The notes under the pieces: generated by a model | Seen by the model: only the letters and a program-made list of their open reading frames with translations | The model's database searches: none | Told to the model about the DNA's origin: nothing | Shown here: positions 15,097 to 23,319 of the stretch, in pieces | Position numbering within the stretch: the stretch's first letter is position 1 | Layout: every line of letters starts with the position of its first letter | Origin: HO2-45-11b sp964450915 | GTDB lineage: Bacteria > Patescibacteriota > Andersenbacteria > UBA10190 | Assembly (NCBI GenBank): GCA_964450915.1 | Contig: CAYVFG010000008.1 | Location: 1-37,859 of the forward strand | Reading direction: 5' to 3' | DNA: 37,859 nt | Translations under genes and position numbers: made by a program

Positions 15097-15983
15097 TCCC
15101 GATTCTTCAAGGCGTAGCAACGGTTATCGGGTGCATGATTCTGCAGCAGCCAATTGCCACCTGCCTGCCATCCGGGCTTGCGCCGGAACAACCCCAGCAA
15201 ACTATTCAAAACATACCGACAAAAACAGGAAACGCCGTGGACGTTGACCTGACCGCCGGATCTGCGCTGGTATGGGATATTTCAACCAATACTATTTTAT
15301 ACGAACGAAATGCGGACAAAGAGCGTCCCATTGCAAGTTTGAACAAGTTATTATCTACAGTGGTCGCAAAGACAATCGTGCCTCCAAGCGCTATTGTCGC
15401 TGTCCCTCCAGAAGTGAAAAAAGCACAAGCACAAGGCGTGGGGGTTAAACTTATTCCTGGCGAACATATATCCGCGAGTGATTTGTACGAGGCAAGCCTA
15501 GTTCCATCCGCAAACGATGCGATGGTGTCGCTTGCAATTGCCGCGAAGGGGTCAGAATCCGCGTTTGTTGAATATGCCAATACTTATGCAGCATCGCACG
15601 GGCTGTTTCACACGCTCCTTGCAAACTCAACAGGTCTCGAAGAAGGCATTCAACATTCCACTGCTCGAGATGTTCAGCACATGCTTATGAACGCATACAA
15701 TGATTCTTTCTTGCGGCCATTTTTATCTGAACAAAAAGGGGAAATAGTTTCGCTTGAAGGAAATAAGCACACGTTTGTAACAACCGATAAGCTGCTCGGA
15801 ACATACATGCCGATTCTGGCGGCGAAAACAGGATACACCCTTGCGGCAAAAGAAAATTTAGCAATTATTACCACTGGTCCAAAAGGGCAAAAAATAGGAG
15901 CAGTTATCCTCGGGAGCGATGACCGTTTCCAAGACATGAAGACTGTTGTAGAGTACGTATACAGAAACTACACATGGCCATGA
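15093..15983 (+). CDS. D-alanyl-D-alanine carboxypeptidase, peptidase family S11
   Basis: 296 residues. All three active-site motifs of S11 enzymes are present: S82-L-N-K85, S139-A-N141 and K245-T-G. The core GSALVWDISTNTILYERNADKERPIAS is typical of DacA-like low-molecular-weight penicillin-binding proteins, which remove the terminal D-Ala of the wall peptide outside the membrane. Residues 1-28 are hydrophobic enough for export, though without a basic n-region. The C-terminal beta domain of full-length DacA is missing, as in shorter members. Coupled by ATGA to scpB and to mraY. Confidence 0.91.
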   Translation: MIPILQGVATVIGCMILQQPIATCLPSGLAPEQPQQTIQNIPTKTGNAVDVDLTAGSALVWDISTNTILYERNADKERPIASLNKLLSTVVAKTIVPPSAIVAVPPEVKKAQAQGVGVKLIPGEHISASDLYEASLVPSANDAMVSLAIAAKGSESAFVEYANTYAASHGLFHTLLANSTGLEEGIQHSTARDVQHMLMNAYNDSFLRPFLSEQKGEIVSLEGNKHTFVTTDKLLGTYMPILAAKTGYTLAAKENLAIITTGPKGQKIGAVILGSDDRFQDMKTVVEYVYRNYTWP

Positions 15984-17053
15984 TTGCTTTCTCTGATCCA
16001 AATTTAGTTGCAAACGTAACGCGTATCGTCGGAATCGGCACGCTCACGTTTTTAATTGCTTTTTTACTTACACCCGCACTTACGAAAGTTCTGTATATCT
16101 ATAAATTTGGGAAAAATATTCGCAACACCGGAAACACTCCGCTGTACTCCAAGCTCCATGCGAAAAAAGCAGGCACTCCGGTAGGGGGAGGGATTATTAT
16201 TTGGGGTACCGTATTAATGCTCGCGCTTCTATTTTGGGTTTTAAGCGAACTATTCCCGTCCAGCTTCACGTACGCGCTCAATTTCCTCAGCCGGCCGCAA
16301 ACGTTATTGCCATTAGGAGCACTCGTTGCCTCGGCGCTCGTTGGACTGCTTGATGACTACTTAAACGTAAAGGGGAAAGGGCCTCATGGCGGAGGACTCA
16401 GAATGAAACATCGCCTATTTCTGTACACCATCGTTGCTGCATTCGGCGCATGGTGGTTTTACACAAAACTAGACTGGAGCACTATCCACGTTCCCGGAAT
16501 TGGCGACTTTGAAATCGGGTGGTGGTACATTCCGCTTTTCATGCTCGTTATCGTTTCGACGGCATTTTCCGTGAATGAGGCAGACGGATTAGACGGGCTA
16601 GCGGGGGGAATGCTGCTCTTTTCCTTTTCCGCATACACCGCATTAGCATTTGCATTAGGAAGAATAGAGCTATCCATGCTGTGCGCCGCTATTGCAGGAG
16701 GAATTCTTGCGTTCTTGTGGTTCAACGTATATCCCGCCAGATTCTTTATGGGAGACACCGGCGCCATGAGCCTCGGCACAACGCTGGGCATTATTGCCAT
16801 GCTCACGAACTCCGCATTAGTATTGCCGATCATTGCATTTCCATTGGTCATCGAATCCCTTTCGGTCATCATTCAAATGACGTCCAAAAAACTTTTCCAT
16901 AAGAAAGTTTTTCTTTCCACGCCCATTCATCACCACTTTGAAGCCCTGGGCTGGCCTGAAACAAAAGTAACAATGCGATTCTGGATCGTGTCTGCCGTCT
17001 CCGCAAGCATCGGGCTTGTTATCGGATTACTCGGCATGGGAGTTGGCAAATAA
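15980..17053 (+). CDS. mraY: Phospho-MurNAc-pentapeptide transferase
   Basis: 357 residues from the ATG at 15980, chosen because it overlaps the upstream stop as ATGA; an in-frame ATG two codons earlier is possible. MraY transfers phospho-MurNAc-pentapeptide from UDP to undecaprenyl phosphate, making lipid I. Signatures: KAGTPVGGGIIIWG, the Asp pair in GLLDDYLNVKGKG, NEADGLDGLAGG, FMGDTGAMSLG and the HHHFEALGWPE loop near the C-terminus. About ten membrane helices. Length and motifs are those of a complete enzyme. murD follows after one base. Confidence 0.95.
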   Translation: MIAFSDPNLVANVTRIVGIGTLTFLIAFLLTPALTKVLYIYKFGKNIRNTGNTPLYSKLHAKKAGTPVGGGIIIWGTVLMLALLFWVLSELFPSSFTYALNFLSRPQTLLPLGALVASALVGLLDDYLNVKGKGPHGGGLRMKHRLFLYTIVAAFGAWWFYTKLDWSTIHVPGIGDFEIGWWYIPLFMLVIVSTAFSVNEADGLDGLAGGMLLFSFSAYTALAFALGRIELSMLCAAIAGGILAFLWFNVYPARFFMGDTGAMSLGTTLGIIAMLTNSALVLPIIAFPLVIESLSVIIQMTSKKLFHKKVFLSTPIHHHFEALGWPETKVTMRFWIVSAVSASIGLVIGLLGMGVGK

Positions 17054-17054
17054 T

Positions 17055-18455
17055 ATGGATTCTTTTGCCGGCAAACATGTTCTCGTTCTCGGCTTAGGGT
17101 TGCATGGGGGAGCAATTGGCAATATCAGGTGGCTTGCACAACAGGGCGCGCGCATCACTGTTTCGGATACAAAGACACGAGAACAATTGCAGCCATCTAT
17201 TGATAAGCTTTCTGATGTTTCGAATATTTCTTTTCTGTTCGGCAACCAAGATGATATTAGTTTGGATGACGTAGATGCTGTTTTGCGCAATCCTGCAGTG
17301 CCACGCAAGGCGCCACTATTAGAACTGGCTCGCGAAAAAAATATTCCGGTCATAATGGATAGCAGTATTTTTTTCAATCAAGTTGGACGGCAGCGGATTA
17401 TTGGAATAACGGGATCAAAAGGAAAGACGACGACATCGCATGCCATTTTTCACGTACTTAAGAGCATTGTTTCGGAAACGACTGCAGTTGGCATCGACGG
17501 CGTATCGCCATTAGGCGAGCTTTCAAATATTTCAAGCAAGACAGCGCCTATCGTATTTGAAATATCCTCATGGCGGCTTGAGGCTTTGCAAGAAACCCAA
17601 ATAAGTCCTCATATTGCCGTATGCACATCAATCTATAAAGATCATTTAAACACATACAGTTCTTACGAAGAATATATAGACGTAAAAAAACAAATTATAA
17701 AAGACCAAGCACAAGACGATATTGCGATTTTAAATTACGACGATGAGATTATCAGAACTTGGGAGAAAGATGTAAAAGGGCGACTATATTGGTATTCGTT
17801 AAAGCCTCTAAAAAATGGTGCATTCGGAATTTGGGTTGATGGGGGAGATGTAAAAACAAACTGGAATAATCAAAACCAAACCGCTTGCTCCGTCTCGGAC
17901 ATTCCACACAGCTCACCCCATGAACTCCGCAATAAGCTGCCGACTATATTCATCGCATTACTGCATGGCGCAACGCCAGAACAAATCAAAACTGCGCTTG
18001 CAACAATTCCACCGCTTAAGCATCGCATGCAATTAGTTCGAGAAGTTGACGGCGTACAATACATTAACGACACAACTGCAACAATGCCCGACGCGACTAT
18101 CGCCGCCCTTAAAGCAGTCTCGGAAAAACCGCTTATTTTAATTTTAGGAGGCTCGGATAAAGCGCTAGAATTCGAAAACCTTGCGCAGCAAATTGCTCAA
18201 CAAAAAAATCTTAAACACCTCATCTGGCTCCCGGGAACGGCGACTGATCGCATGAAGCAAGAAATTCTTCCCGTAACGTCTGCACATTCATATTATGCTT
18301 CATCTATGGAAGAAGCTGTATCTAGCGCATCTGAATTTGCAAAAAAAGGCGATATCGTACTTCTTTCCCCAGGCGCTACCAGCTTCGGACTCTTCCTGCA
18401 CGAATTCGATAGGGGAGATGCATTTATAAAAGCCGTTCAACATATAAAAAAATAA
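17055..18455 (+). CDS. murD: UDP-MurNAc-L-Ala--D-Glu ligase
   Basis: 466 residues. N-terminal Rossmann-like domain with HVLVLGLGLHGGAIG, where UDP-MurNAc-L-Ala is bound; the ATP site GITGSKGKTTT at 117-127; the central VFEISSWRLEAL and SIYKDHLNTYSSYEEY segments; and the C-terminal domain with LKHRMQLVREVDGVQYINDTTATMPDA and LILGGSDKALEF. These identify MurD among the Mur ligases. The start at 17055 is the first codon compatible with the family and lies one base after the mraY stop region. Last gene of the operon; a bidirectional hairpin follows. Confidence 0.94.
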   Translation: MDSFAGKHVLVLGLGLHGGAIGNIRWLAQQGARITVSDTKTREQLQPSIDKLSDVSNISFLFGNQDDISLDDVDAVLRNPAVPRKAPLLELAREKNIPVIMDSSIFFNQVGRQRIIGITGSKGKTTTSHAIFHVLKSIVSETTAVGIDGVSPLGELSNISSKTAPIVFEISSWRLEALQETQISPHIAVCTSIYKDHLNTYSSYEEYIDVKKQIIKDQAQDDIAILNYDDEIIRTWEKDVKGRLYWYSLKPLKNGAFGIWVDGGDVKTNWNNQNQTACSVSDIPHSSPHELRNKLPTIFIALLHGATPEQIKTALATIPPLKHRMQLVREVDGVQYINDTTATMPDATIAALKAVSEKPLILILGGSDKALEFENLAQQIAQQKNLKHLIWLPGTATDRMKQEILPVTSAHSYYASSMEEAVSSASEFAKKGDIVLLSPGATSFGLFLHEFDRGDAFIKAVQHIKK

Positions 18456-18477
18456 CACCGCGTCCTTGCGGTGTTTT
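18452..18477. terminator. Bidirectional intrinsic terminator
   Basis: ACACCGC/GCGGTGT stem (18455-18461 and 18468-18474, 6-nt loop). TTTT follows on the plus strand, and ATTTTTTTA on the minus strand, so it can serve both murD and the convergent gene. Confidence 0.88.
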
Positions 18478-19061
18478 CATCTAACCTCTATCGAGGCATT
18501 CCCTTCAATGTCTGTGCGCAATACTCCATTAAACGACAGCCATTGTTGGCGATACTTTGCACTATTTTCCGGAGATAGATTCTCAACCGTTTGAAAATTT
18601 TCGTGCGTGACATTTCCATACACGCGCATCGAGCGTACGAGAAATTCTCTTCCACCTACAACACACCGCCATCGCTCAAGATTTCCAGCTCGGGCCAGGT
18701 CAGGAGCTCCATATACACTAATCTGACCGGCAATTTCTTGCACCGGTTCCATCGCATTTAACGAAGCCGCATCTGGAACTTTTTGGAGATCAACAACAAG
18801 TACATTTTCTCCACGATCGCTTATGACGGACCATGTGCCGTACATCTGAAACCAGAGAAGAAAACTCGCCCCTTGCTCCATTCCGTCGACCATATTGAGC
18901 CCATCTGCAATGCCCGTAACTCGAACTGCATGAACGAGTTGCTGCTTTACTTCGCCGGAAGCGTTGGGAGTGAGTCTCCAATATGGCGGAGTAGCTCGTG
19001 CAATTGCATCCGCGCTCCCCGCGATACGAACCCAGCCCATGCGCATATCTTGACCTAGCAT
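18477..19061 (-). CDS. Unknown protein
   Basis: 194 residues from the ATG at 19061, chosen because GAGGGGG lies seven bases upstream; the open frame continues further but without a plausible start signal. I recognise no family. The protein looks soluble and beta-rich, with several Trp and long strands (QGASFLLWFQMYGTWSVI, ENVLVVDLQKVP, EFLVRSMRVYGNV). No signal peptide or membrane helix. The stop codon lies within the bidirectional terminator, an extremely tight 3' end. It is divergent from the next small gene. Confidence 0.58.
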   Translation of the reverse strand: MLGQDMRMGWVRIAGSADAIARATPPYWRLTPNASGEVKQQLVHAVRVTGIADGLNMVDGMEQGASFLLWFQMYGTWSVISDRGENVLVVDLQKVPDAASLNAMEPVQEIAGQISVYGAPDLARAGNLERWRCVVGGREFLVRSMRVYGNVTHENFQTVENLSPENSAKYRQQWLSFNGVLRTDIEGNASIEVR

Positions 19062-19161
19062 AGAAGTACCCCCTCTATTATTACACAAGTAACGAACAAT
19101 CCATTCATAGACAATACATAGTTGTACGCGAATCTTCTGGAAATAGCAACCGGAAACCATA

Positions 19162-19190
19162 TTGACTATTGCCGCTGCAAAGCGCATACC
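19162..19190 (+). promoter_or_regulatory. Probable promoter of the 19241-19630 gene
   Basis: TTGACT (19162-19167), a 17-bp spacer and CATACC (19185-19190). The -35 is good and the -10 weak. The leader would be about 45 nt and carries AAAGGA. Confidence 0.5.
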
Positions 19191-19240
19191 GAATATAGGC
19201 GCATATTTACACTGTTCTTTTTTCAGAAAGGATCCGGAAC

Positions 19241-19630
19241 GTGGCAAAATACTTATCTGGTCCCTTCACGCAATATCTGCGACTGGCGATTATTCATCAA
19301 TGCGGAGAAAATCCCAATCAGAGACTTGAAAATGTCACCGTTTTTTATAGGACATACAAGCTTCTCAAGCAGTTCGACGAATCAGATATGGATGATTTCG
19401 ATCTCAAGACCAATCTCCGGCAAGAAGCAAAGTATCTCGCGGAAATTGCTGCTGAGAAATTGCAGCATCCGATAGCCTATCTTTGTGCCTGCGCGACTGT
19501 TGAATGCCTCATCAAGAGACTTACGATACTCATTGGAGAGCCAAAAACACGCACATGGATATCGACATGCAGCACCAAGCCCGAGAATTGCGCGCTTAAC
19601 GTGGTTCTGCAGAACATGCAAGAGCCTTAA
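19241..19630 (+). CDS. Unknown small protein
   Basis: 129 residues starting with GTG at 19241, with AAAGGA eight bases upstream. No known family is apparent. The middle is strongly helical and charged (FDLKTNLRQEAKYLAEIAAEKL), followed by a Cys-containing hydrophobic helix (IAYLCACATVECLIKRLTILI) too polar at its ends to be sure of a membrane span. Seven Cys in total. Single-gene unit with own promoter and terminator, immediately upstream of the leaderless ftsW. Confidence 0.57.
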   Translation: MAKYLSGPFTQYLRLAIIHQCGENPNQRLENVTVFYRTYKLLKQFDESDMDDFDLKTNLRQEAKYLAEIAAEKLQHPIAYLCACATVECLIKRLTILIGEPKTRTWISTCSTKPENCALNVVLQNMQEP

Positions 19631-19632
19631 CA

Positions 19633-19663
19633 CCCCCCGACCATCGGCCGGGGATTTCTTTTT
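19633..19663 (+). terminator. Intrinsic terminator before ftsW
   Basis: GC-rich stem of CCCCCCGA with TCGG plus GGGG (19633-19653, small bulge), followed by ATTTCTTTTT. It ends 4 bp before the -10 box of ftsW. Confidence 0.85.
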
Positions 19664-19667
19664 CATG

Positions 19668-19683
19668 TATACTAATGCATATG
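19668..19683 (+). promoter_or_regulatory. -10 box giving a leaderless ftsW start
   Basis: TATACT (19668-19673) lies 7 nt before the ATG at 19681. An in-frame ATG at 19675 is only 1 nt after the box and would fall upstream of the transcription start. Confidence 0.65.
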
Positions 19684-20787
19684 GCTCAGGCAAAAGGGCG
19701 AGCAGACGGAATTCTTCTAGTTACCATTTTCGGACTGGTCGTCTTCGGCATTATCATGGTGGGGTCTGCATCGTCAGTGTTAGGAGAACAGTTTCGAGGC
19801 GGAGATGCATTTTATTTCTTAAAACATCAATCGATCTACGGATTATTAGTGGGGATAATTGCATTCTTCATAGGATTTTATACGCCGTACCATAAACTAC
19901 GAACAATTGCGGTACCTGCAATGATCATCGCATTAGTATTATTAGTATTGGTTTTTGTTCCCGGCTTAAAGATAGTATCGGGAGGATCGGCCCGATGGAT
20001 CGGAGTAGGGCCAATCACGCTGCAACCAAGCGAACTTGCGAAGCTTGGGTTTATTTTATACTTGGCTGCGTTATTGGAAAAGAAAGGGTCAGAAATCAAA
20101 GATTTTAAAAAAAGCGTGGTGCCATTCTTAGTGATCACGTCCGTCATCAGCTTATTAATTATTCTGCAACCAGACATTGGTACGTTATTCACCATTACCG
20201 CAATAGGGATTTCCATGATGTTTTCTGCCGGCATCCGCATACGGCACTTGGCATTTATCGGACTTGGAGGATTGGCCGGATTTTCACTATTAATAAGCAC
20301 GGCACACTACAGACTAGCTCGCTTATTCGTATATCTGCATCCGGAACTTGATCCGCAGGGCATTGGATACCAAATTAACCAGGCATTGCTTGCAGTAGGA
20401 ACCGGGGGGCTGTGGGGCCTCGGCTTCGGACGAAGCCGTCAAAAATATAGCTATTTGCCGGAACCGGCAGGAGACTCCATATTCGCCGTTATCGCTGAGG
20501 AACTCGGATTCGTTCGCGTCGTTCTCGTATTGCTCGCATTCGCAGTCATTATCTACCGAGGGTATAAAATTGCCGAGGCCGCTCCGGACATGTTCGGGAG
20601 ACTGCTCGCAACAGGCATTACCTCGTGGATTCTCGTACAAGCATTCGTTAATATGGCATCGGTAATGGCCATTACTCCGCTTACCGGGATTCCGTTGCCA
20701 TTCATTAGCTACGGAGGATCAGCTTTAATCGCGCTGCTGTTCGTATCCGGTGTGCTATTAAACATTTCCAAGTATACTTCTAAGTAA
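19681..20787 (+). CDS. ftsW: FtsW/RodA/SpoVE-family peptidoglycan polymerase
   Basis: 368 residues with about ten membrane helices. SEDS-family glycosyltransferase that polymerises lipid II at the membrane, with a partner transpeptidase. Signatures include MVGSASSVLG after the first helix, GGSARWIGVGPITLQPSELAKLGFILYLA (here seen as several adjoining blocks), the LLIILQPDIGT block, GLWGLGFGRSRQKYSYLPEPAGDSIFAVIAEELGF-type loop, and the C-terminal TGIPLPFISYGGSAL. Company with murG and murC argues for FtsW and not RodA, but the two cannot be told apart by motif alone. murG begins three bases after the stop. Confidence 0.9.
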   Translation: MAQAKGRADGILLVTIFGLVVFGIIMVGSASSVLGEQFRGGDAFYFLKHQSIYGLLVGIIAFFIGFYTPYHKLRTIAVPAMIIALVLLVLVFVPGLKIVSGGSARWIGVGPITLQPSELAKLGFILYLAALLEKKGSEIKDFKKSVVPFLVITSVISLLIILQPDIGTLFTITAIGISMMFSAGIRIRHLAFIGLGGLAGFSLLISTAHYRLARLFVYLHPELDPQGIGYQINQALLAVGTGGLWGLGFGRSRQKYSYLPEPAGDSIFAVIAEELGFVRVVLVLLAFAVIIYRGYKIAEAAPDMFGRLLATGITSWILVQAFVNMASVMAITPLTGIPLPFISYGGSALIALLFVSGVLLNISKYTSK

Positions 20788-20789
20788 CT

Positions 20790-21965
20790 ATGCGCATTGT
20801 ACTTACAGGAGGAGGCACCGGCGGACACATTATGCCATTCGAATCTATCGTAGAAGCTTTGCGTTCGAAATTCACGGAAAAGCAATCCACGCTTCCCGGA
20901 TTCACCGATCCGGAATTATTAGAAATTTCCTTTCTAGGAATCGTGACTCCTGAGGCTACAGAATTCTTTAATCGCTATCAAGTTCCGACCTATAACATTC
21001 CATCCGGGAAAATGCGCAGATACGCCTCAGCACTAAATATTGTAGATATTGCATTTCGATTACCAATAGGAATCATTATTGCACTAATTCAGATGTGGAA
21101 GATTATGCCCGATGTTGTTGTGAGCAAGGGGGGATACGCAAGCATGCCGGTATGTATTGCGGCAATCATTTATAGAATCCCCATTTTATTGCATGAATCG
21201 GATGTGGTTCCGGGATCATCGAACGCATTCGTTATGCGATTTGCCGCTGCCGTGACACTCGGGTTCGCCGTTTCTCGCCAATATTTGCAGCAATATGAGA
21301 AAAAATTGTTCGTAACGGGAACTCCCACGAGAATGCTTATTTCGGAAGACAGGAAAAAAGAATCCAAACAAGAATTCGGAATTCCTGCCGAAGAGCACGT
21401 ACTCCTCGTTATGGGGGGAAGCCAAGGCGCTCAGCAGATAAACGACGCACTCATTGCATCGCTCCCTGCGCTTATCGGAAACATGGCAATTATTCATATA
21501 ACCGGCGAGGCGCACCATGTTGCTATTGAAAAAGTATCGCAAGAATTCTTAGCAACATCTGCGCGAAAAGATATGTATAAATCGTTTCCGACTCTGCAAG
21601 GCGCAAAAATGACGCAAGCTCTTATGGCATCCGACAGCGCAGTCACGCGAGCAGGCGCGTCAAGCCTTGCGGAAATCGCAAGCCTCAGAATCCCGAGTTT
21701 GATTATCCCGTTAGATGGCGCAGCAAACGATCATCAACGCAAAAATGCATTGGCATTCGAAGCCGCAGGAGCGGCGCTCGTGCTCGATCCTACGAATGTA
21801 AGTCCGCACCTGCTCACGCAAGAGGTAGAACGACTCATAACCGATCAGCAACTCAGAACTGCGATTATTGAAAATATTAAAGCACTCGATTTTCCTCATG
21901 CTGCCCTCGATATCGCAACACTTGCCCTCGAGCTCGCATCCGGGTATCTTCCAAGCAAGAAATAA
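20790..21965 (+). CDS. murG: Lipid II synthase (GlcNAc transferase)
   Basis: 391 residues, somewhat longer than the usual 355-365. It adds GlcNAc from UDP-GlcNAc to lipid I at the inner face of the membrane. Motifs: RIVLTGGGTGGHIMPFESIVEAL at the N-terminus (G-loop 1), SKGGYASMPVCIAA, LHESDVVPGSSN, LLVMGGSQGAQQIND and TRAGASSLAEIASL, then IPLDGAANDHQRKNA. The extra length is mostly a stretch of about 20 residues after the first G-loop (around KQSTLPGFTDPE). The canonical H-x-E of HESD is retained. A TATACT in the end of ftsW, 11 nt upstream of the start, might give some separate transcription. Confidence 0.94.
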   Translation: MRIVLTGGGTGGHIMPFESIVEALRSKFTEKQSTLPGFTDPELLEISFLGIVTPEATEFFNRYQVPTYNIPSGKMRRYASALNIVDIAFRLPIGIIIALIQMWKIMPDVVVSKGGYASMPVCIAAIIYRIPILLHESDVVPGSSNAFVMRFAAAVTLGFAVSRQYLQQYEKKLFVTGTPTRMLISEDRKKESKQEFGIPAEEHVLLVMGGSQGAQQINDALIASLPALIGNMAIIHITGEAHHVAIEKVSQEFLATSARKDMYKSFPTLQGAKMTQALMASDSAVTRAGASSLAEIASLRIPSLIIPLDGAANDHQRKNALAFEAAGAALVLDPTNVSPHLLTQEVERLITDQQLRTAIIENIKALDFPHAALDIATLALELASGYLPSKK

Positions 21966-21968
21966 TAT

Positions 21969-23213
21969 ATGGAAACCATACTTTTTGTAGGAATCGGCGG
22001 AGCCGGCATGCGCGCAGTTGCATACTTGGCAGAGCAAGAAGGCATAGCCGTTGTTGGATATGACGATAATCCGGAATTTTCGAAATACACGCAAACAGAA
22101 GTTCTCGAGAAGCTTCCTGAAATCACATCGCTTGTATACACCGACGCTGCACCATTCGAACATCCTGTACGCACAGCATTTAGAAAAACAGGAAAGACAG
22201 AATCCGCCTATCACGAATTTCTAGGACACATTACAAGCCACTACCACACGCTTGCCGTTACCGGCACTCATGGCAAATCTTCGACCACTGCATTTTTGGC
22301 ACATATTTTAATAGAGGCAGGCCTTGATCCAACAGTCGTAGTCGGAGCATCTATGCCAAACTTGCCAGGGAAGCACGCTCGCTACGGCAAAGGAAAGTAT
22401 TTCGTAGTAGAAGCGGATGAGTACCGCAATCACTTTTACGCACTCGCGCCGAACGACATCATCATCACATCAATTGACTACGACCATCCCGACGCATTTA
22501 CCGGATTAGCTGACGTAGAGAAATCATACGAACATTTTATGCAGTCGCTTAAACCAGGAGGTTCCGTTTTTGTTCCGGAAACCGAGCATAGCGCTCATCA
22601 AGACATTCTGTGGCCAGAAGATACGAATACCATCCCGGCATCCGACGGAGAGCGGATCCGCGTACCTTTGCCAGGCAAGCACATGCGGCAAAATGCCAGC
22701 CTGGCCGTTGCACTGGCAGAAAAATTGGGAGTGAACAGAAAGCAGGCAATTGCATCGCTTGCAACTTTTCCAGGACTAGCGCGCAGATTTGAACTACTCG
22801 GAACTCTCGGCGAAGCTGAGATTCGATCGGACTACGGACATCACCCAGCAGAAATACAAGCAACATTGCAAGGAGCTCGCGAATTTGCGCCAGATGCCCA
22901 CATTATTGCGCTATTTGAAGCGCATATGCCCAAGCGCCTTCATACATTTTTTGACAATTTCGCCGCCGCATTGGCTCAAGCGGACGAAGTAATCATCACA
23001 AAACCGTTTATCCCCACTGGCCGAGACGAGCAGTCGCTCGAAGACGCCTACCGGTTAAAAGATGCCATTAACGCTAAAAATACACCCGCAGAATGCGCGT
23101 TCGATGACAGCAAGCTTGCTGAATCAATAGCTCAAAAAAAGCCTTGTATAGCAATTATTTTCAGTGCCGGTACGCTCGATAGCAGAATGCGATCCATTGT
23201 CAAGAAAAGTTGA
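21969..23213 (+). CDS. murC: UDP-N-acetylmuramate--L-alanine ligase
   Basis: 414 residues, shorter than the usual 450-490. ATP-dependent ligase that adds L-Ala to UDP-MurNAc. FVGIGGAGMRAVAYLA begins the UDP-binding domain. The P-loop is GTHGKSSTT at 99-107; VVEADEYRNHF and ITSIDYDHPDAF hold the magnesium-binding Glu/Asp and His; RFELLGTLGEAEIRSDYGHHPAEIQA opens the C-terminal domain. The N-terminal domain lacks the serine-rich ADVVVVSSAI block in its standard form and reads SLVYTDAAPFEHP. The Mpl ligase shares many of these motifs, so the assignment rests partly on the ftsW-murG-murC order. Confidence 0.86.
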   Translation: METILFVGIGGAGMRAVAYLAEQEGIAVVGYDDNPEFSKYTQTEVLEKLPEITSLVYTDAAPFEHPVRTAFRKTGKTESAYHEFLGHITSHYHTLAVTGTHGKSSTTAFLAHILIEAGLDPTVVVGASMPNLPGKHARYGKGKYFVVEADEYRNHFYALAPNDIIITSIDYDHPDAFTGLADVEKSYEHFMQSLKPGGSVFVPETEHSAHQDILWPEDTNTIPASDGERIRVPLPGKHMRQNASLAVALAEKLGVNRKQAIASLATFPGLARRFELLGTLGEAEIRSDYGHHPAEIQATLQGAREFAPDAHIIALFEAHMPKRLHTFFDNFAAALAQADEVIITKPFIPTGRDEQSLEDAYRLKDAINAKNTPAECAFDDSKLAESIAQKKPCIAIIFSAGTLDSRMRSIVKKS

Positions 23214-23280
23214 CAGTATCCAACTTCGCCATACTAGACATATCAAATAATACGTAGTATAGTCATAAGTTGTTAGTGCT

Positions 23281-23319
23281 ATATTGACAATATTTACATG
23301 ATATGCTACAAAGGTATAT
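23281..23319 (+). promoter_or_regulatory. Promoter and overlapping palindrome before the sigma4/HARE gene
   Basis: TTGACA (23284-23289), 17 bp, TACAAA (23307-23312) with TGC before it as an extended -10, and then 7 nt to the ATG, so again leaderless. The -35 is embedded in a perfect palindrome ATATTG-A-CAATAT (23281-23293), which could be an operator. Confidence 0.65.
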
